This document shows positions 47,897-61,292 of a stretch of 64,000 nucleotides of DNA, one piece after another. The DNA lies in assembly GCA_036937835.1 (NCBI GenBank), contig CM072879.1:15803001-15867000 (forward strand), written 5' to 3'. Numbering within the stretch: the stretch's first letter is position 1; every line of letters starts with the position of its first letter. The stretch comes from Pampus argenteus (taxonomy: Eukaryota > Chordata > Actinopteri > Scombriformes > Stromateidae). Under the pieces are notes generated by a model that searched no databases, was not told where the DNA came from, and was given only the letters and a program-made list of their open reading frames with translations. The position numbers were made by a program, and so were the translations under genes.

Positions 47897-50078
47897 CTGT
47901 TGCACATCAAGACATTTTTATCATGTTTACTGCTGTATAACTGGACATTTTTACTGCATTTTACTGATAATTTTATCCCAAACGATGATCTTTTCTTAAC
48001 CCCAACCGTATGGTTTTTGTCATGGCGTTCTGGAGTGCAGGTACAATCAATTTTATTTACAATCATTTAATTTGAGCTAACGAACATGTGCTAACGTGCT
48101 GGTTGGTTTAGCACCTTAGCAGGCTAACTAACAGAATACAGCTGATGGCTGATAGTTTTTGACAGGTGTTTGAAATATAACAATTTGACCTGATGATGGA
48201 AAGTAAACTAAATGTATTAGAAATTCATTCATTAAATGTCATCATGTAATCTTGTGGACGGAAACAGTGGACCAAGCGACAGACAATCGTTAAGGTGCCT
48301 TTAGGTAAAGGTGTTTGTCGTCTGTTTGTGTTCTGTTCGGCTTCTAACCGAACTCACACTCGTTTCTTTCAGTTTTTCTCCTCTTGTCTCTCTTCTTATC
48401 ACTATAATCTCTGTATATTTATAAAGCAGATTCAAAAAGCCCATTCAAAAAGGATTGGAACATTTTCAACTTTCCCCGGTCGTATTTGCGTCAACGCGCG
48501 TCTTTCCGTTGACTTTATATTCAGCCGTGCCGACTCTCTTTTTTGAAATGTGTTTTCTGTACAGCTAAAATGAGCCAATGAATCAAACGTATACGCTCGA
48601 ATATAAATATGAACATGATCGGGAATTATAAAACTATTTTCTAAGATACTTTTCTCTTTAATGACATTGTTTCTTGTTTAATAAAGTTTTGAATTTGATA
48701 TGCGTTTGCGAACAAGAAAGGAAATGGGAAAAAATGAGGACAAATTAGGTTGATTTTCAAAGAATTCCTGGTGATTTGCATCCTGGATCCTTTTTTTTTT
48801 TTTTTTTTGGATCATATTTTAGAGATATTGAATGTGTTAGTGAGACATATGAGCTGTTTGTTTTGAGACACGGTCTCGTTACCAGAGATCTTATGAAAAC
48901 ATGTTGCTTTTGGCTTACGTCTCAATCACAGTTCATTACTTCTGACTTCACGGCAGCCTCTGGAGCAATAATTGGCCACACACTTTTCATTTGTTACATC
49001 GACTTTTTTTTACAATATCACAGACAGACACCGAGATCTGAAATCAAAACCGAAATAAGACTTCTATTGTTCCTTATGGTTCCAACACGTCATACTTACT
49101 GATGTACTTACTGGTTCGTAGGAGTAGACGCATAAAAACAACACTTCATTTTATGAATGAAATGAACAAATATGATCTTTTGCTTCAACTTCCCATGATT
49201 TAAAGTCACTGTAGGATCCATATTGTGTTTGCAGCTGCTATTGTTAGACTCTGAGATAATTCATCTAACTAAGAAGCATTTTTATGTTATTATATGTTTG
49301 AAAGGCTCCTGCTGGGGCCTGCAGCCTTTCTTTGCTTTTACACCCTCTGTGTACACCGAGTGCCATTTTCGCTCCCACAGACCATCAATCATATCAAACT
49401 CCTTTTGAGTTTTTTTTCTAGTTGAGGGAGTTCCTCACCTCGGCTCACGTTTACATTCTTATTCTTCATTTATTTTTGTTGCAGTATAAAATTGCTTTAT
49501 AATTGCCAGCGTAGCAATCCAAGAGTTTGACAGATACGTCATTCTTAGTAAAAAAAATAAAAAATAAAAAGTTTGCCTTTAGTTGTATTGAGAGACCAGA
49601 TTAGATAACTGGTTACTTTATTTGGTTTATTTTGGATTTTCAAGATTTACAGTCGATACGATAATGACGTGCACATATTGATGTCACCATTTAATATAAT
49701 AAACTTTTATTTATTTATAATTTATGAGTTATTTTCCCACTGTGTTGTAGCATTTGCAGCTTTTTTTTTAACCATATTTTGGTTGATTCTATGGTTGAAA
49801 AGATGATTTAACTGTGTTTAAACTGCAACATTGACACATTTAAAATCCAGACGTTAATTAGACACAAAAGTAAAATCATATTATCGCTATGACAGAAAAA
49901 CAAAACACGCTTTTTTTTGCTCTCATTATGTGTGTTGACCAGAAAAGAAGTAAGAAAAAAAAAGACTGCAGGCAGGATTTAGTCTTTTATGTTTTTACTG
50001 CAATCAACTATGAAACTGAAAAAATCCAGATAAAATACAACAAATTGAACTTTTTTTTTTACTTGATATTTACTACAG

Positions 50079-50092
50079 CCACTAGATGGCAG
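50079..50092 (+). promoter_or_regulatory. CTCF-like motif
   Basis: CCACTAGATGGCAG on the plus strand, a full core match, pointing away from the motif at 47885. Confidence 0.5.
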
Positions 50093-50160
50093 CTGTCACT
50101 CAGAAGTAACTATATGTCAGGTTTTTTTGGGTTACTGACATTACGAGCTAACGTGTTGTG

Positions 50161-50183
50161 TTTTTTTTTTTTTTTTTTTTTTT
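50161..50183. repeat. Poly-T run
   Basis: An uninterrupted run of 23 T, possibly a retroposon tail remnant on the minus strand, though no element body is recognisable. Confidence 0.8.
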
Positions 50184-53100
50184 GAAGAAATAATATTACA
50201 ACAATACACAAAGGAAAAGACAAAATATCACCAGTTGATCAATAAGTTGCCGTAGAAATTACAACACACTACTGCTACAGTAAAACACATTAGTTTGTCA
50301 ATTAACAGTTATTTAAAATGCTGTTGTCAATGATTAGCACAGCACGTGATTAACGGCAGAAAAACTAAATCATCATATCAACAAAACAGCCGAGTACAGC
50401 AAGTACAGCACGTTCTACTGAAACCAACTGTTTTCACTTTGACATTGACTGACAGGACCCTTAAAATCACGGTAGGCAGCACGTAAAAAGCCAATATTAT
50501 TAATACAGTACATAAAATATCATATGCTTTCACATTGTGTTTTGAAAACAGTCTACTGTACTTGGCTTTAATTAGAAGTGCTGATCGGGTGTCATGGCAG
50601 TTTCGAATCGAGGGTTACGACAGCACGGAGAGCATTTGCAGTACAGGATTGAGACTTGTGTCCTTTTTCTTTTTCCTGGTCTCAAACGTTACATCTGGTC
50701 ATGCGGTGACGCATATTATAATTCAAATTTGGGGTTATTTGAAGCTCTAAAAAGACCTTTTAAGTCTGTTATGTGTTGATTAGAATCTGCTTTTATTTAG
50801 ACATAAACAGGCTAATATCATATCCCTGTTTTTTCTTTCCAAGCGATAAACAGTTTTTGTTAAGTGACATCGCTAAATAAATGTGAACACAGCGACAACA
50901 AAGGAAGTGAGTCAGAGAAACCTGGTGTGCAGGTCCCTCAGCGAACATTTTTTTGTGAATGTAATGCTTAATTTATCATAGATGCAGCTGGGAAGCCCAT
51001 TGAGACAGGCTTAAGTCATTAGTTACATGTCTCTTCATCAGTCTTGTGTGTGTCTGACTCTTCAGTCTGGTTCTCTTTGTCTTCTTCTGGCTCTGATGCT
51101 GCATCCAGGTCACATTTTACTGGGTTTTTTTTGTTCTGACTTATCTGTTAACCCAAAGTGCAACAATCTTAGACTTTAGAAAGTGATGGTTTTGTGCTCG
51201 TTTTGCAGAAAACATTTCGATAAAGAGACCTTTTAGGATTCAATTAGATTTAAAAGGAATGAGAAAAGGAGATGAGATAAAGAGAGATGTTCTATTTTTT
51301 ACTTTCACTTCCTTTCTCAATGTTTTTATTCATTTTCAATGCGAGCAGGTGGTCTCTTCGGGGAATTCGATGGCCCTGAGTGTTCATACTGCAGGTACTG
51401 TGTTCTGTCATATCTGATCTGGTCAGAGTCCAACACTGTCGGTCTGCATGCAGCTTTTTGCCTCACAAGAAAAGGATCTATTTTCAGAAAAAGCAACCGG
51501 GTGTGTGGATGCTCATAGACGGCGGTGACAGTGAAAGTGAAACGCCTCTTTGTTTGACATCATAAATGTCCACTGGAGACAAAACTTCCATCCTGTTTAG
51601 AAGTGGTTCTTGGTAGCTCCTGTCCTCACACTGACAAAGGACAAAAGTTAAGACCCACATAGGTGTTTGCCAGCCTGTACGGACCCTCTTCACACTCCAC
51701 TGCTTTAGACTCTCTATTGAACACATTCCAGCGAGGGTGTCGGGTCAGTGCAGCCGCTGAAGGACACGCGGCGGTTTGCAGGCTGCAGTAATTTGTTTAA
51801 CCTCTGATTAGGCTCAGGAATGTCAACTATGAAGAGACACGGCAGGTCCCAACAGCATTGTTTGGTACTTTGGCAATCTGTCATTGCCACTAGCAAGCAA
51901 GCAAGCAAGCGAGTCACCACTCGAGACAATAGCTGCCCCACTACCTGAGCAGAGAGGTAGTTTTAATCTTTGCACCATCTGGTTTCGGTCCTCAAAAAAA
52001 AAAAAAAAAAGGCGGAAGAGAACATGACCGTCTATCTGTGCGATTTATCTCATGTCTTTCTGTTCCAATAAGCTTGCTTTGCTTGACAGTATAGCATTTG
52101 GGAAGATTTAAAGTGATGTTGAAGATATTATCAAAAGAAGGAAGCGTTCTTAAGTAAAAGCATGATTCCATGAAGAAAAATGGAACGAGGCCCAAATTTT
52201 GGAAACACACGACTTTAAAAAAACCCGACGTCTATCATCACATCACAAAAAGTCCGGCCTGGACGCAGATTGAAAACATTAGTGCATCACATGCTTTTTT
52301 TTAATTTTTTTATTTTTTTATTTAATCTAGCAACACAACACTGACCACATGTTACAAAAGATGTTTAAATAAATCTGCAAATCTAGAACTTAATGAGGTA
52401 AAAGCAGAGTTATCAAAGGCACATTTCTCCAGGGTTATTATCATAACTTCTATGTTTTATGCTCAACTTCAAAACACCATCATACTTCTGGCAGGAAAAA
52501 AAAAAAAAAAAAGAAAAAAAAAGAATAGCTTTCCTCGGGAAAGCTGCTTTACGTATGCACACTTTAAATTATACAATTTTAGTAAGCTAATAAACATGTC
52601 AATTGTAGCTTTACAAGTTCCAGATACACTTTATCTTCTCAGCGCATGTACCTTTAGTAAATACTCCACAGTAGATAATGTTATGGAAAATATGTTCACA
52701 CGGATCAGTTGGTGAATCATTAATTTCATGCTTCATATCCAACTCCAGCTGCTTCTTTTATAGGCTGCATTGATGAGAAACAGAAACTGGCTGGCTTCTG
52801 ACACCATGTTCTGTTGATGTCTGTGAAAAATACTTTTTGGACAAAACTTTTCTTAATGATCGGCACTTTGTTTGAAGGTCAGAGGTCACAGCATGATAAA
52901 AGCTGAAACTGCCTCGACAGGAACAGTTCAAATTCATTTTAAGGCTCTTTAAGGTTAGAAATGAAATACAGTGAGGTGAGACTTAACCTCACAGCAGCTT
53001 AACATAAGTATTTACATCTTTGCGGTTACGGAGAAGTCACGGCATTTCTAAAAAAAAATACCTATTACATGTATATGAAACGTGCATTTAACTTCTTTCC

Positions 53101-54091
53101 ATACGCAGCTGCAATGGTTACATATCACTAAGTATACGCATCTGAATTAATGTTCTCGTTTTCATATCCAGCAGTAGTAAGATGATCACTCACGACCTGA
53201 AACTTGGCAGGTATTAGTCATTTCTTTGCCAATAACTAGACCTAGAATCTAATCCGCATCTTAAACTCTAAAAATAATCACACTTTGTCAAGACAGCGAG
53301 TGTGTGTAATTGCCAGCCGATGCTGCAAGTGACCCTCGTAACTATTAGCAACTGCCACTCCACTTAAATCTACACGTAGAGGTCATCTTAAAACTGAGAG
53401 CGTGTTTTCATACTTGACGCAGATAGAAATTCAGTATACACTGTACAGTACAAAAGACTATTTCATCTCACTTTGGATATTGTATACAGTTGGGATAACA
53501 AAAAATAATACTAAATACACAATATATAATACAAACGAAACATTTATAGGCTGTTTCTGTGACAAACATTTTAATACAAAAAAAGACATATATATATCTC
53601 TCATTCGTGTCCTTAGAGTGTCCCAGATAAGTTCTGTCCAGCAGTTTTTAGAGTCAGTGCTGCTCTTTGATAGCTGCTTTCCATTCAGAAGAGTTCAAGT
53701 CATCCATATTATTAGAACAAAGGTCCCCAGAAATAATGGGAAAAAAATAATAACGGGTTTGACAAAATGTGCACAAACTCCAACAAGGTTCGGAACAGAA
53801 ATCAGGTTTAGGTGAAACATGTCACGCTCTGTTTTTCTTCCCCCTGTGGCTGCTTTTCACTGCAATGAGGGAGGAGGAGGAAAGGTTATGAAGGAACAAG
53901 TTGCATGCTGATGCCACAGCTTTCGATTTGTGCACGGCAACAGCTCTGTGGGAAGAAACAAGGTTGGATAAAAGGGTTGTTGGATGACTCCCATGGCCAG
54001 CGAAAAAATGAGATGAGACAAGAGGATAAAATAAGAAGTGTCCCTCTAATGTGCTGCAAAAGCCTGTTTGGAAGTTAAAGGTTTCAAAAGA

Positions 54092-54255
54092 CTAGGAGAA
54101 GTCCAGTGGGCGGATCATCATGGCTGTGGCTCGTAGTGAGTAGCTAGGGCCCTTGAAGTAGTGCCACTTGATACCGTTCAACTTCCCTACATGTTGTCCT
54201 TGAGTGAAGTACATGCCGTTAAGGTTGGACGGGCCACAGGCATCAAACCACCAAC
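54092..54255 (-). CDS. angpt1: angpt1 last coding exon
   Basis: A 164-nt exon after the acceptor CTCCATTTAG encodes GWWFDACGPSNLNGMYFTQG and the P-domain residues up to DFS, followed by TAG (54092-54094). The GQHVGKLNGIKWHYFKGPSY segment lies in the Tie2-contacting region. Confidence 0.95.
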
Positions 54256-56829
54256 CTAAATGGAGAATATGAAGGCAAAAAAAAAATGAAAATATTAACC
54301 TCGCGGAAGATGATGATGTCACCTGCTCCGACAATGTGGCAGCGAAGAAAATACATTTTAAAGGCTCTATGGCTTTTAAAGTAGGAACAAAAACATAGAT
54401 AGATAGATAGAAAGTCATCAAAATGTTTCCTGGTAAAGGCTGAAAGTTTCCCATGGCCTCTCCCACTGGGCCATGGCAATGGTTCAGACACCATTTCACT
54501 GCTATCTGCTCAATGTGTTACTGTCACTGGGTTCACTGGCATACCAGTACCTGTTGCTGAACACTGTACGGTACCTCGCTCTATTTAAAGCAAGTTCGTG
54601 TGCATGAGCGGCTTCAGAGGGATGTCATGGGGAAACTTTTATTCTTCCTCCTAAGGTCACATTTATTCATGAACCATATCTGGTATTTACAGAAAGGGAA
54701 GCTGCACATGGACTAAGCTCCAACGTCTTACGTCTAATATATGTCTATTTGTAAACACACCCTCACTGATACACGGTTAGATATAGAACATATGTAATGT
54801 ATGGCATGTGTCAGTCACTCAGTGACAGATGGCAGCGCTTCTCCTCTCTCAGACCTGAATACCAATGCGGCCTGTGACATTTCACAAGATCTGTCAGTAA
54901 TCAGGAGCTCTGCCCTTGATTCTGGCACCGGTCATAGAGATATAAATTTCACATTAATTGCTGCTACACATATATACACTGCATGTACACAACACAGACA
55001 CCACCAATACTCTTATACTCTTAATAAGGTTACCTGCCCAGCACCAAACGACACATAGACAAAATTAGCGACTAACATAGTGGAACATTTTGCAGCTAAA
55101 AGAGCCAAAGATTTCTCTCAGGAGTTGGTGAGGAGTTTCACAGCGTGGTCAGAAACATGACTCCGATTGCTCCATGTGTGCTCCATGCATAAGACGATTG
55201 ATTGGACATAAGCGAACGAGGAAGTGTGTCCAAACATTACTCGTACCGGTTTTGTGTCTGGTTGGTAAGCAAGATGTCTGTTCTGTTCAGTGATAGCACG
55301 TCTGTCAAAGCATCTGTTGTGCAAACCTGCTGTTTTATATTGCTAAGATAGTGCTTTTCTGCTCCGTAAAAGCAGGATACAGCTAATACATCCTACTTGC
55401 CATCCCCTTCCTTGTTGATAAACCCCAGGCCGCACAAATGGCATCACACACATAAACATTCAGTGTGCATAGCAGCAATCCTTTTGGATTTACGATCAGT
55501 ATCGTTTCTCTTTCCAGGCCAGAGATTTTTACTGACTTGTAAAAACAGTTGGGATGTCTTCTGTCTGTCTCTCCCTCTCAAGAAAAAGAAAGAAAAAATG
55601 TTCTCAGATCGAGGGGAAACCTCCCACCTCCTACTGTCAAGAGCTTTATCCCTACTGTATGTTCTGGTGTTGAGTAAATGTATACATTATGTGTGTGTCC
55701 ACCTTATATCCTCCTCTGTATTCTTAACACGGCATGCTGTGGTCATCCTCATAAATGTAGCCAGAGAAGTATTTTCCTATGCCAGACACTTACATCACTT
55801 GATGTCAGCCCTGCTATTAGAAATGCAGGACATAAATCAGATGATATACTGTATACACTGCTGGTTTCGGACCAGCTTTGACTCAGGCTACATGTTGTCA
55901 TGCCGTTCCTTTGTGGCTGGCCTTAAGCAGGCTATGAATCAAGCAGAGTGGGGGTGTTGATCAGTGATCAGATGCCAGTTCCCTTTAACCCACTGCATTC
56001 ACAGTGACCTAAGAGGTAATACTGATCTTAAATCTGTATTTAGAAATGCTTGATTAGAACCAGGTCAGTACTCCACAGCAGTGGAGCTGGCATGCCGTGA
56101 CACTGGGGGGGTCACTGGGCTCCACTTACACAGCAGGAGAAGCACTGTGTCATTTTAAATCTCTCTGACACTTGGTGCCGCGCCCAGGGATTTATATAAT
56201 GCGCTTGTTTCCAACCACAGTGCAGTGGGGAGGGGGGAGGCAGAATATAGCCTAATAGGTGCAGATAGATGCATAGGTGGCGACGTTGGGCCAGTGAATG
56301 TTTTTCAAGAGCCGGCTGTGATTATAATGACCTGACTGGTCCATGGACATCGTGGGGTTTCCTCGTAAAGCCAATCAGAGCAAATTGCTTTTGGACTGGC
56401 AGATGGAGAGCTCATGTAATACTGTTGTTTTCCCATAAAAGCAAATCTGTATTGTTTCCCTGGTACCATATAGATAGAAATTGCTTAAGTCTGTAATTTT
56501 ACTCAAAGTACACTTGTACTTAAAGTGATTGCTGAGATCTTTTCCCCAGATTACAGAAATGAGTGAACACAGCGTTTTTTATTGCCAACAGACACGATGG
56601 CCTAAACTTTTGTAATAAAACAGAATTATTCTTAAACCATGAGGTTTTCTTCTGTTTCGCCATGAATGACTGTAACATTTCTGTTTATTTGCACTTACCG
56701 CCAGTTAGCATGAGGGCACACTTGCACATGCAGTTGTCATTGTCCATGTCCTTGGTGCTGAAGTCTGCTCCGTGGATTACTAGACTGCTCTGTCTGCCTG
56801 CAGTCCCACTGTGGCTTTTCAGGAACAGC
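54092..56829 (-). CDS. angpt1: angpt1, angiopoietin-1 (last two coding exons; 5' part beyond the right edge)
   Basis: Two exons (56829-56699 and 54255-54092) join in phase 1 as ..MLTGG-WWFDACGPSNLNG. They encode the C-terminal half of the fibrinogen-related domain, which binds the Tie2 receptor on endothelial cells. Exon 8 has HSGTAGRQSSLVIHGADFST and the calcium-site and cysteine cluster DNDNCMCKCALM. Exon 9 has GKLNGIKWHYFKGPSYSLRA and ends MMIRPLDFS. The match to angiopoietin-1 is better than to ANGPT2 or ANGPT4 (HGADFSTKDxDNDNCMCKCA is ANGPT1-like). One Ser follows the usual C-terminal Phe. Earlier exons (signal, coiled coil, start of the fibrinogen domain) were not found up to 64000. The gene is upstream of abra in the same orientation, as in human. 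Confidence 0.95.
54256..56698 (-). other. angpt1: angpt1 last intron
   Basis: About 2.4 kb, noncoding on the gene's strand. On the opposite strand a 187-codon open frame (55397-55960) is the longest non-genic frame in the window; it resembles no protein I know. Confidence 0.8.
56699..56829 (-). CDS. angpt1: angpt1 penultimate coding exon
   Basis: A 131-nt exon lies between the acceptor TGTCTTTCAG and the donor GTAAGTGC. It encodes LFLKSHSGTAG through the Ca-binding DxDxCxC cluster to MLTG. Confidence 0.94.
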
Positions 56830-58624
56830 CTGAAAGACATCAGGAGGAGGAAGAGGAGGGAGTCAGGACATGAAAACACATCAGGCGGAGGGAGGGGGGG
56901 GGGAAAGGAGCACCGCGGTGTGAGCAGTGTAAGCAATAAACACAGCAAGAAGACATAACACGCTGCACAATACGTCTCCTGAGAGATATTTATTTTTTTG
57001 TTGTGATTGAGTACGTGTAGAACACCTGGAACAACATTGACAGGGTAGAGAGGATATAAAATAAAAAGAAGGAAAGAACGAGATCATATGAAAGAAATAC
57101 GGATGGGAGGTAAGAGAACGACAGAGAAAGGAGAGAGCGTGTTTTCTAAGGAATGTCTGGGAAACACATTTCCATCTGCAGCAGGGCTACAGTGCTTATA
57201 TTTACACTAAATCATTAAATACTGACCTGTATCAGCTACACACAGTCAAGACCAATAAGCAGCCTGTTTAACTTATCATCCGTCCATAACTGGATATGCT
57301 GAGTGTACTCTCAGTGGGACTTTGGTGTTCAAGTGTGCCATTTGTTTCTTTTTTTTATGTATCTGTTCATGATGTTACATATGTTGCTGCCAGACTGGAT
57401 CACTGTAAAGATGCTTCCTTTAATAAAAAAAAAAATATATATATGGAAACACTACACAGACATATTTTACAGACATATCTAAAGGATCTAAAAAAAAGTA
57501 TAGTGAATTAGACTTTTATGGTGTTTTTTTAATCAACTTTCTGACTTTTTGTTAATTACTTTTTGCAGGCAGCACTTCTATGCACACAGAATACAACAAA
57601 ACTTCCTGTGAACCTTTAAGAATTCATTATATACATGTGATACAGAGAGCCTAAGGTATAGTTAATACATAGTGGATGCAGATATACATGTATTTGTATG
57701 CTGAATAAATGGAGCGATGCTATAATAAAAGTGTACAGCTGCCGAGAACAATCACCAGTTTAAGAGGTGACCAGATTGTTTGTATTAAAGTTTCCAATTT
57801 TCCACTCTGTTGACTGCTATATACAGTACGTCACGTCTATGGGACTGATAATAAGCCATCACTCCCAAACTGAATTCCTTCACATGCTCAGTGCTCAACA
57901 AACACATTTAAAACTAATATCCTGATGTAAACTAGGTCTAAATGGGAACTGCTGCATGTGGAAACTATCAGTGCAGCATGAACAGCAGCAGCAGCAGCGT
58001 GAAACATACTGCTCTAACCTGACGCATCGCACGCTTGCCTTTTTCTATCAGTGTCCTTTTTCCTCTCCCATCCTCTCAGTTTCACTTCACTTCCCGCCCT
58101 CAATAAGAGAGATTGCATATCGCTGCAGCACCACGCCAACGAGGTCGACATTATTACGCACTGTTCACACTCAAAAAGAAAGCAATTTCCTGAGTTCACG
58201 TCTCGACAACAGGGGACCATGGGTGTGTAGTGAACTCTGCACCCGTTTCGGGTTTTCCGATGAGAAACAAATACAAAAACATTATTCTATGTTTTCAGGA
58301 GATGTTGATCACTCTGCATGGATCTCCAGGCCTTTGTGAAAAGCTTGTTCTTCTGAGGCATCAGGTTGAATACCTCAAAGAAAGAGACTGGTAGACTCCC
58401 CAGGAAAGAAAGTAATTTAACGTGAAAGACTCCTGTATTTAGACAGCTGTGTAAATGGCTGATTTGTACAGCAGTGACTGCAGATCACTGTGGGGAATTC
58501 ACTAAGCCACTAAACCAAGACATGTAACCCGTCTGAGTCATGTGTCTAATCAGTGGCACCAAATAACCCCTAGACATGGCAAGTTTGGATAAGGACCCGT
58601 GAGTATATTATAAGCATTTATAAA

Positions 58625-58645
58625 TGTGTGTGTGTGTGTGTGTGT
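58625..58645. repeat. (TG)n microsatellite
   Basis: Short perfect TG run in an angpt1 intron. Confidence 0.85.
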
Positions 58646-61025
58646 ATGCACGTGTGAATAGTACGTCATCTGTTGTGACACACACACTCGAGTACTATCA
58701 GGTGTCTACAAGACAACAGACATTTTTCTGTTTAAAGTTAACTCACATCCCCGACACGCTGCCTCACTTACCGGCTTACATGACTTCTATTGGCTAATTT
58801 CCCAACTCTGAAGAATATAAAAACAGGCGATATCAAGGATGTGGTCATCTACTGCTTTTGATAATAAACAGACTTTGCTACGCATTTACACTCATTTTTT
58901 TTACAAGGCCTCGCGATCTCTATTGTTGCTGACGAATCATCGAGGGACATCATTAAGAGGGATTTCCAGCATGACACTTTGACAGTCTGCTTTAAATAGC
59001 CTGCGGCTGTGTTTACTGAGTATGCTGCATATTTACCAGACCGACAATCTCCAACTCAACTGACATCTGCAGCTTTTCCCTGTCAGGGTCTATTTTGCAC
59101 TCAAATGATAAGTAGGGTAATCCAAAGATGAGCCGAGTAATGAACTCGAAGAGGAAGAGACGCTTTTCTTGAGGTCTGTTTCTCAGAAAGACAGAGAGCT
59201 GGTGTCTGGTAATTTGCATTAATGAAATGTATCAGGGGACAGACATCTGCTAAGCCACATCAGGAACGTAATAGTAACTTAGAAATGCAATTGGACAAGG
59301 CTCGTTAATAACAAAAACATTGAGCTGTGAAGGGGAATCATTGGGGTTTACTCAGTGACACCCCTGGGGAGTCTGGGGGAGTCATCTAAGATGAGACTTC
59401 TGTTGGATACAAATACCATCTCAATATGAAAGGAATTTAATTTGTGAATGAAAAAATTAATTTGAATATCAAAAATAACATTGACCTGGTCAGTAAATCC
59501 CAATGACAAGTGCTCACACATCTGGCTTACTGTACTGTAAACCGGGTTTGAAGCATCTTCAGTTCTGCATAAGAGGTGAATCTAGTTGTATCTAGTATCT
59601 AGTAGCTCTTGGCAATTAGCAAAAGACACACATTTCTGCAAGAAAGATACAGTAGAATCAAAACGTCTGAGACCACTTTCTCATATCAAAATATGGACAA
59701 ATGAAACCAAAACTATTTGTATGACTAAACACCACTGGGGGTAAGTGAGAAAATGTTTTCTTTTTTTTTTTTTTTTTTTTGTAATTTGGGCGAACTGACG
59801 CATACAAGCTTTGATACAGATTCAGTTTCAGGCATAATGAGTCTATTCTCTGGAGTATTACAGCTGCACACTGTGTACGTGGGAAATGAGTTGTAGCAGG
59901 GTCAGGTAAGGAATCAGATGACTGTGATGTGTTTATCTGAGACCTTTTCCAAGTAAAACTAGGTTACAGTGATTGACACAAACTTTATCAAACATCGTTA
60001 TCAACATCAACACTTGTCTAGAGGACTGAACACTTCACACAGTTTAGAAACTGTCTTTCTTTAATGTTAGGGCTTCTGCATAGAAAATAAGCATTGATTA
60101 TCTAAAATATATGGTTCTTAAATAACATATTATGATATTGATATGATATTATTCTATTCTCTATGTGCTCCTTGGAAAGCACCTTAAAAATGAAAAATCA
60201 GCCTCTCATCATCTTCGTAGAAATGCACTTCCACACAGGTTGTAATGTGTAATGTAATTTAAAGTAAAGCATGCACAGAGCGCTCCTTAGAGCTGTGTTG
60301 GGTTACAGCTGAGCAGGCTGGGATTGGTGTGGAGTCCCAGATCCACTAACATGTCGCCTGTTAAGCACTCCGTCTTTTTATCTGACACATCCTATTTCAC
60401 AACACACTGAACAGAGAACAGAGGATATTGCTGTCATACAGTAACTTTCTGCAAGCAGCTGGGATTAAGTCCTCTCCCCTCAAGCGTCTGAAGGAATGTA
60501 TGTTACCCTGTACAAAGTTCAAGTGATTCCCTGAAGAATATGACACAAATAAAATGCTGCAATAGCGTTAACGACCAATATAATGTGTGTGCAAACTCTT
60601 TCTTGAAGCTCTAATTGTATTCAAATAAAAGTAGTGTCAGCACTTTTTTTTTTTAAAGCATGTCACTTTTCATCTTTTGACAGCCAACTTCAGTCCGCTT
60701 GTTTTCTTTCATCTCTGTGCATGACGACGACAACCCTGTTATCCGAGAGTCCAGCGCGTGCTGTTACACACCTGGCAGTCATTAGCCTCCTGAACTGCAG
60801 TCTGATTGGTCCATTGCAAAGGTTAATCGCCCTGACCAATAGTTTGCTTCCTACTGTGAGGCCACAGAGGTGGCTTACTGGCTCAGACCCGCTAGGCTGC
60901 TCTCTTGCCACCGTGTGTCTTTTAGCTCCACTGAGACACATACACACTCATGCAAATGTATTGATGCGTATAGATCAGCTATCGTGCATGTAGACTTTTT
61001 ACAGCTGACTTTTGAAAATGTTTTT

Positions 61026-61292
61026 TGGTGCAGCTGTGACTCAGAGCAGTCGTCTATTAATCGGAAGATCAGTGGTTCGATTCCTCGCTCCTCCCAGCCG
61101 CGTGTTCACAAGACACTTAACCCCAAATTGCTCGGTGTGTGAATGATTAGGTCCTCCTGATGTGCAGTAGGCATTCACTCATTCACATCCTGCCATCAGT
61201 GTGTGAATGAATGAATGCTGACATGTATTGTAAAGCGCTTCTGAGCAGTCGAAAAACACTAGAAAAGCGTTATGTAAGTGCTTCCACTTACC
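61026..61292 (+). mobile_element. tRNA-derived SINE (teleost type)
   Basis: The 5' part resembles a tRNA gene: TGGTGCAGCTGTGACTCAGA (decayed A box) and the B box GGTTCGATTCC at 61074-61084. It is followed by a tRNA-unrelated body with ACTTAACCCCAAATTGCTC, GTGTGTGAATGATTAGG, GTAAAGCGCTT and the end CTTCCACTTACC, an arrangement I recognise as a very common fish SINE. Moderately diverged; no clean target duplication seen. Confidence 0.8.

Larger units (their letters stand above)
44787..54091. other. Intergenic region between abra and the angpt1 stop codon
   Basis: About 9.3 kb containing the abra promoter (right of 44787), three CTCF-like motifs (46390, 47885, 50079), T-rich runs (48790-48808, 50161-50183, 52300-52320) and, at its right end, the angpt1 3'UTR of unknown length. 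A pair of opposed open frames at 45784-46111 is unexplained. No recognisable gene. Confidence 0.6.

Noticed and set aside
53402..53815. Plus-strand frame of 137 codons
   Set aside because: Probably inside the angpt1 3'UTR on the other strand; Ile/Tyr/Thr-rich, as expected from AT-rich sequence, and no family match.
56685..56948. Minus-strand frame beginning upstream of the angpt1 exon
   Set aside because: The part right of 56829 is intron; the real coding segment is only 56699-56829, set by the splice sites and angiopoietin homology.
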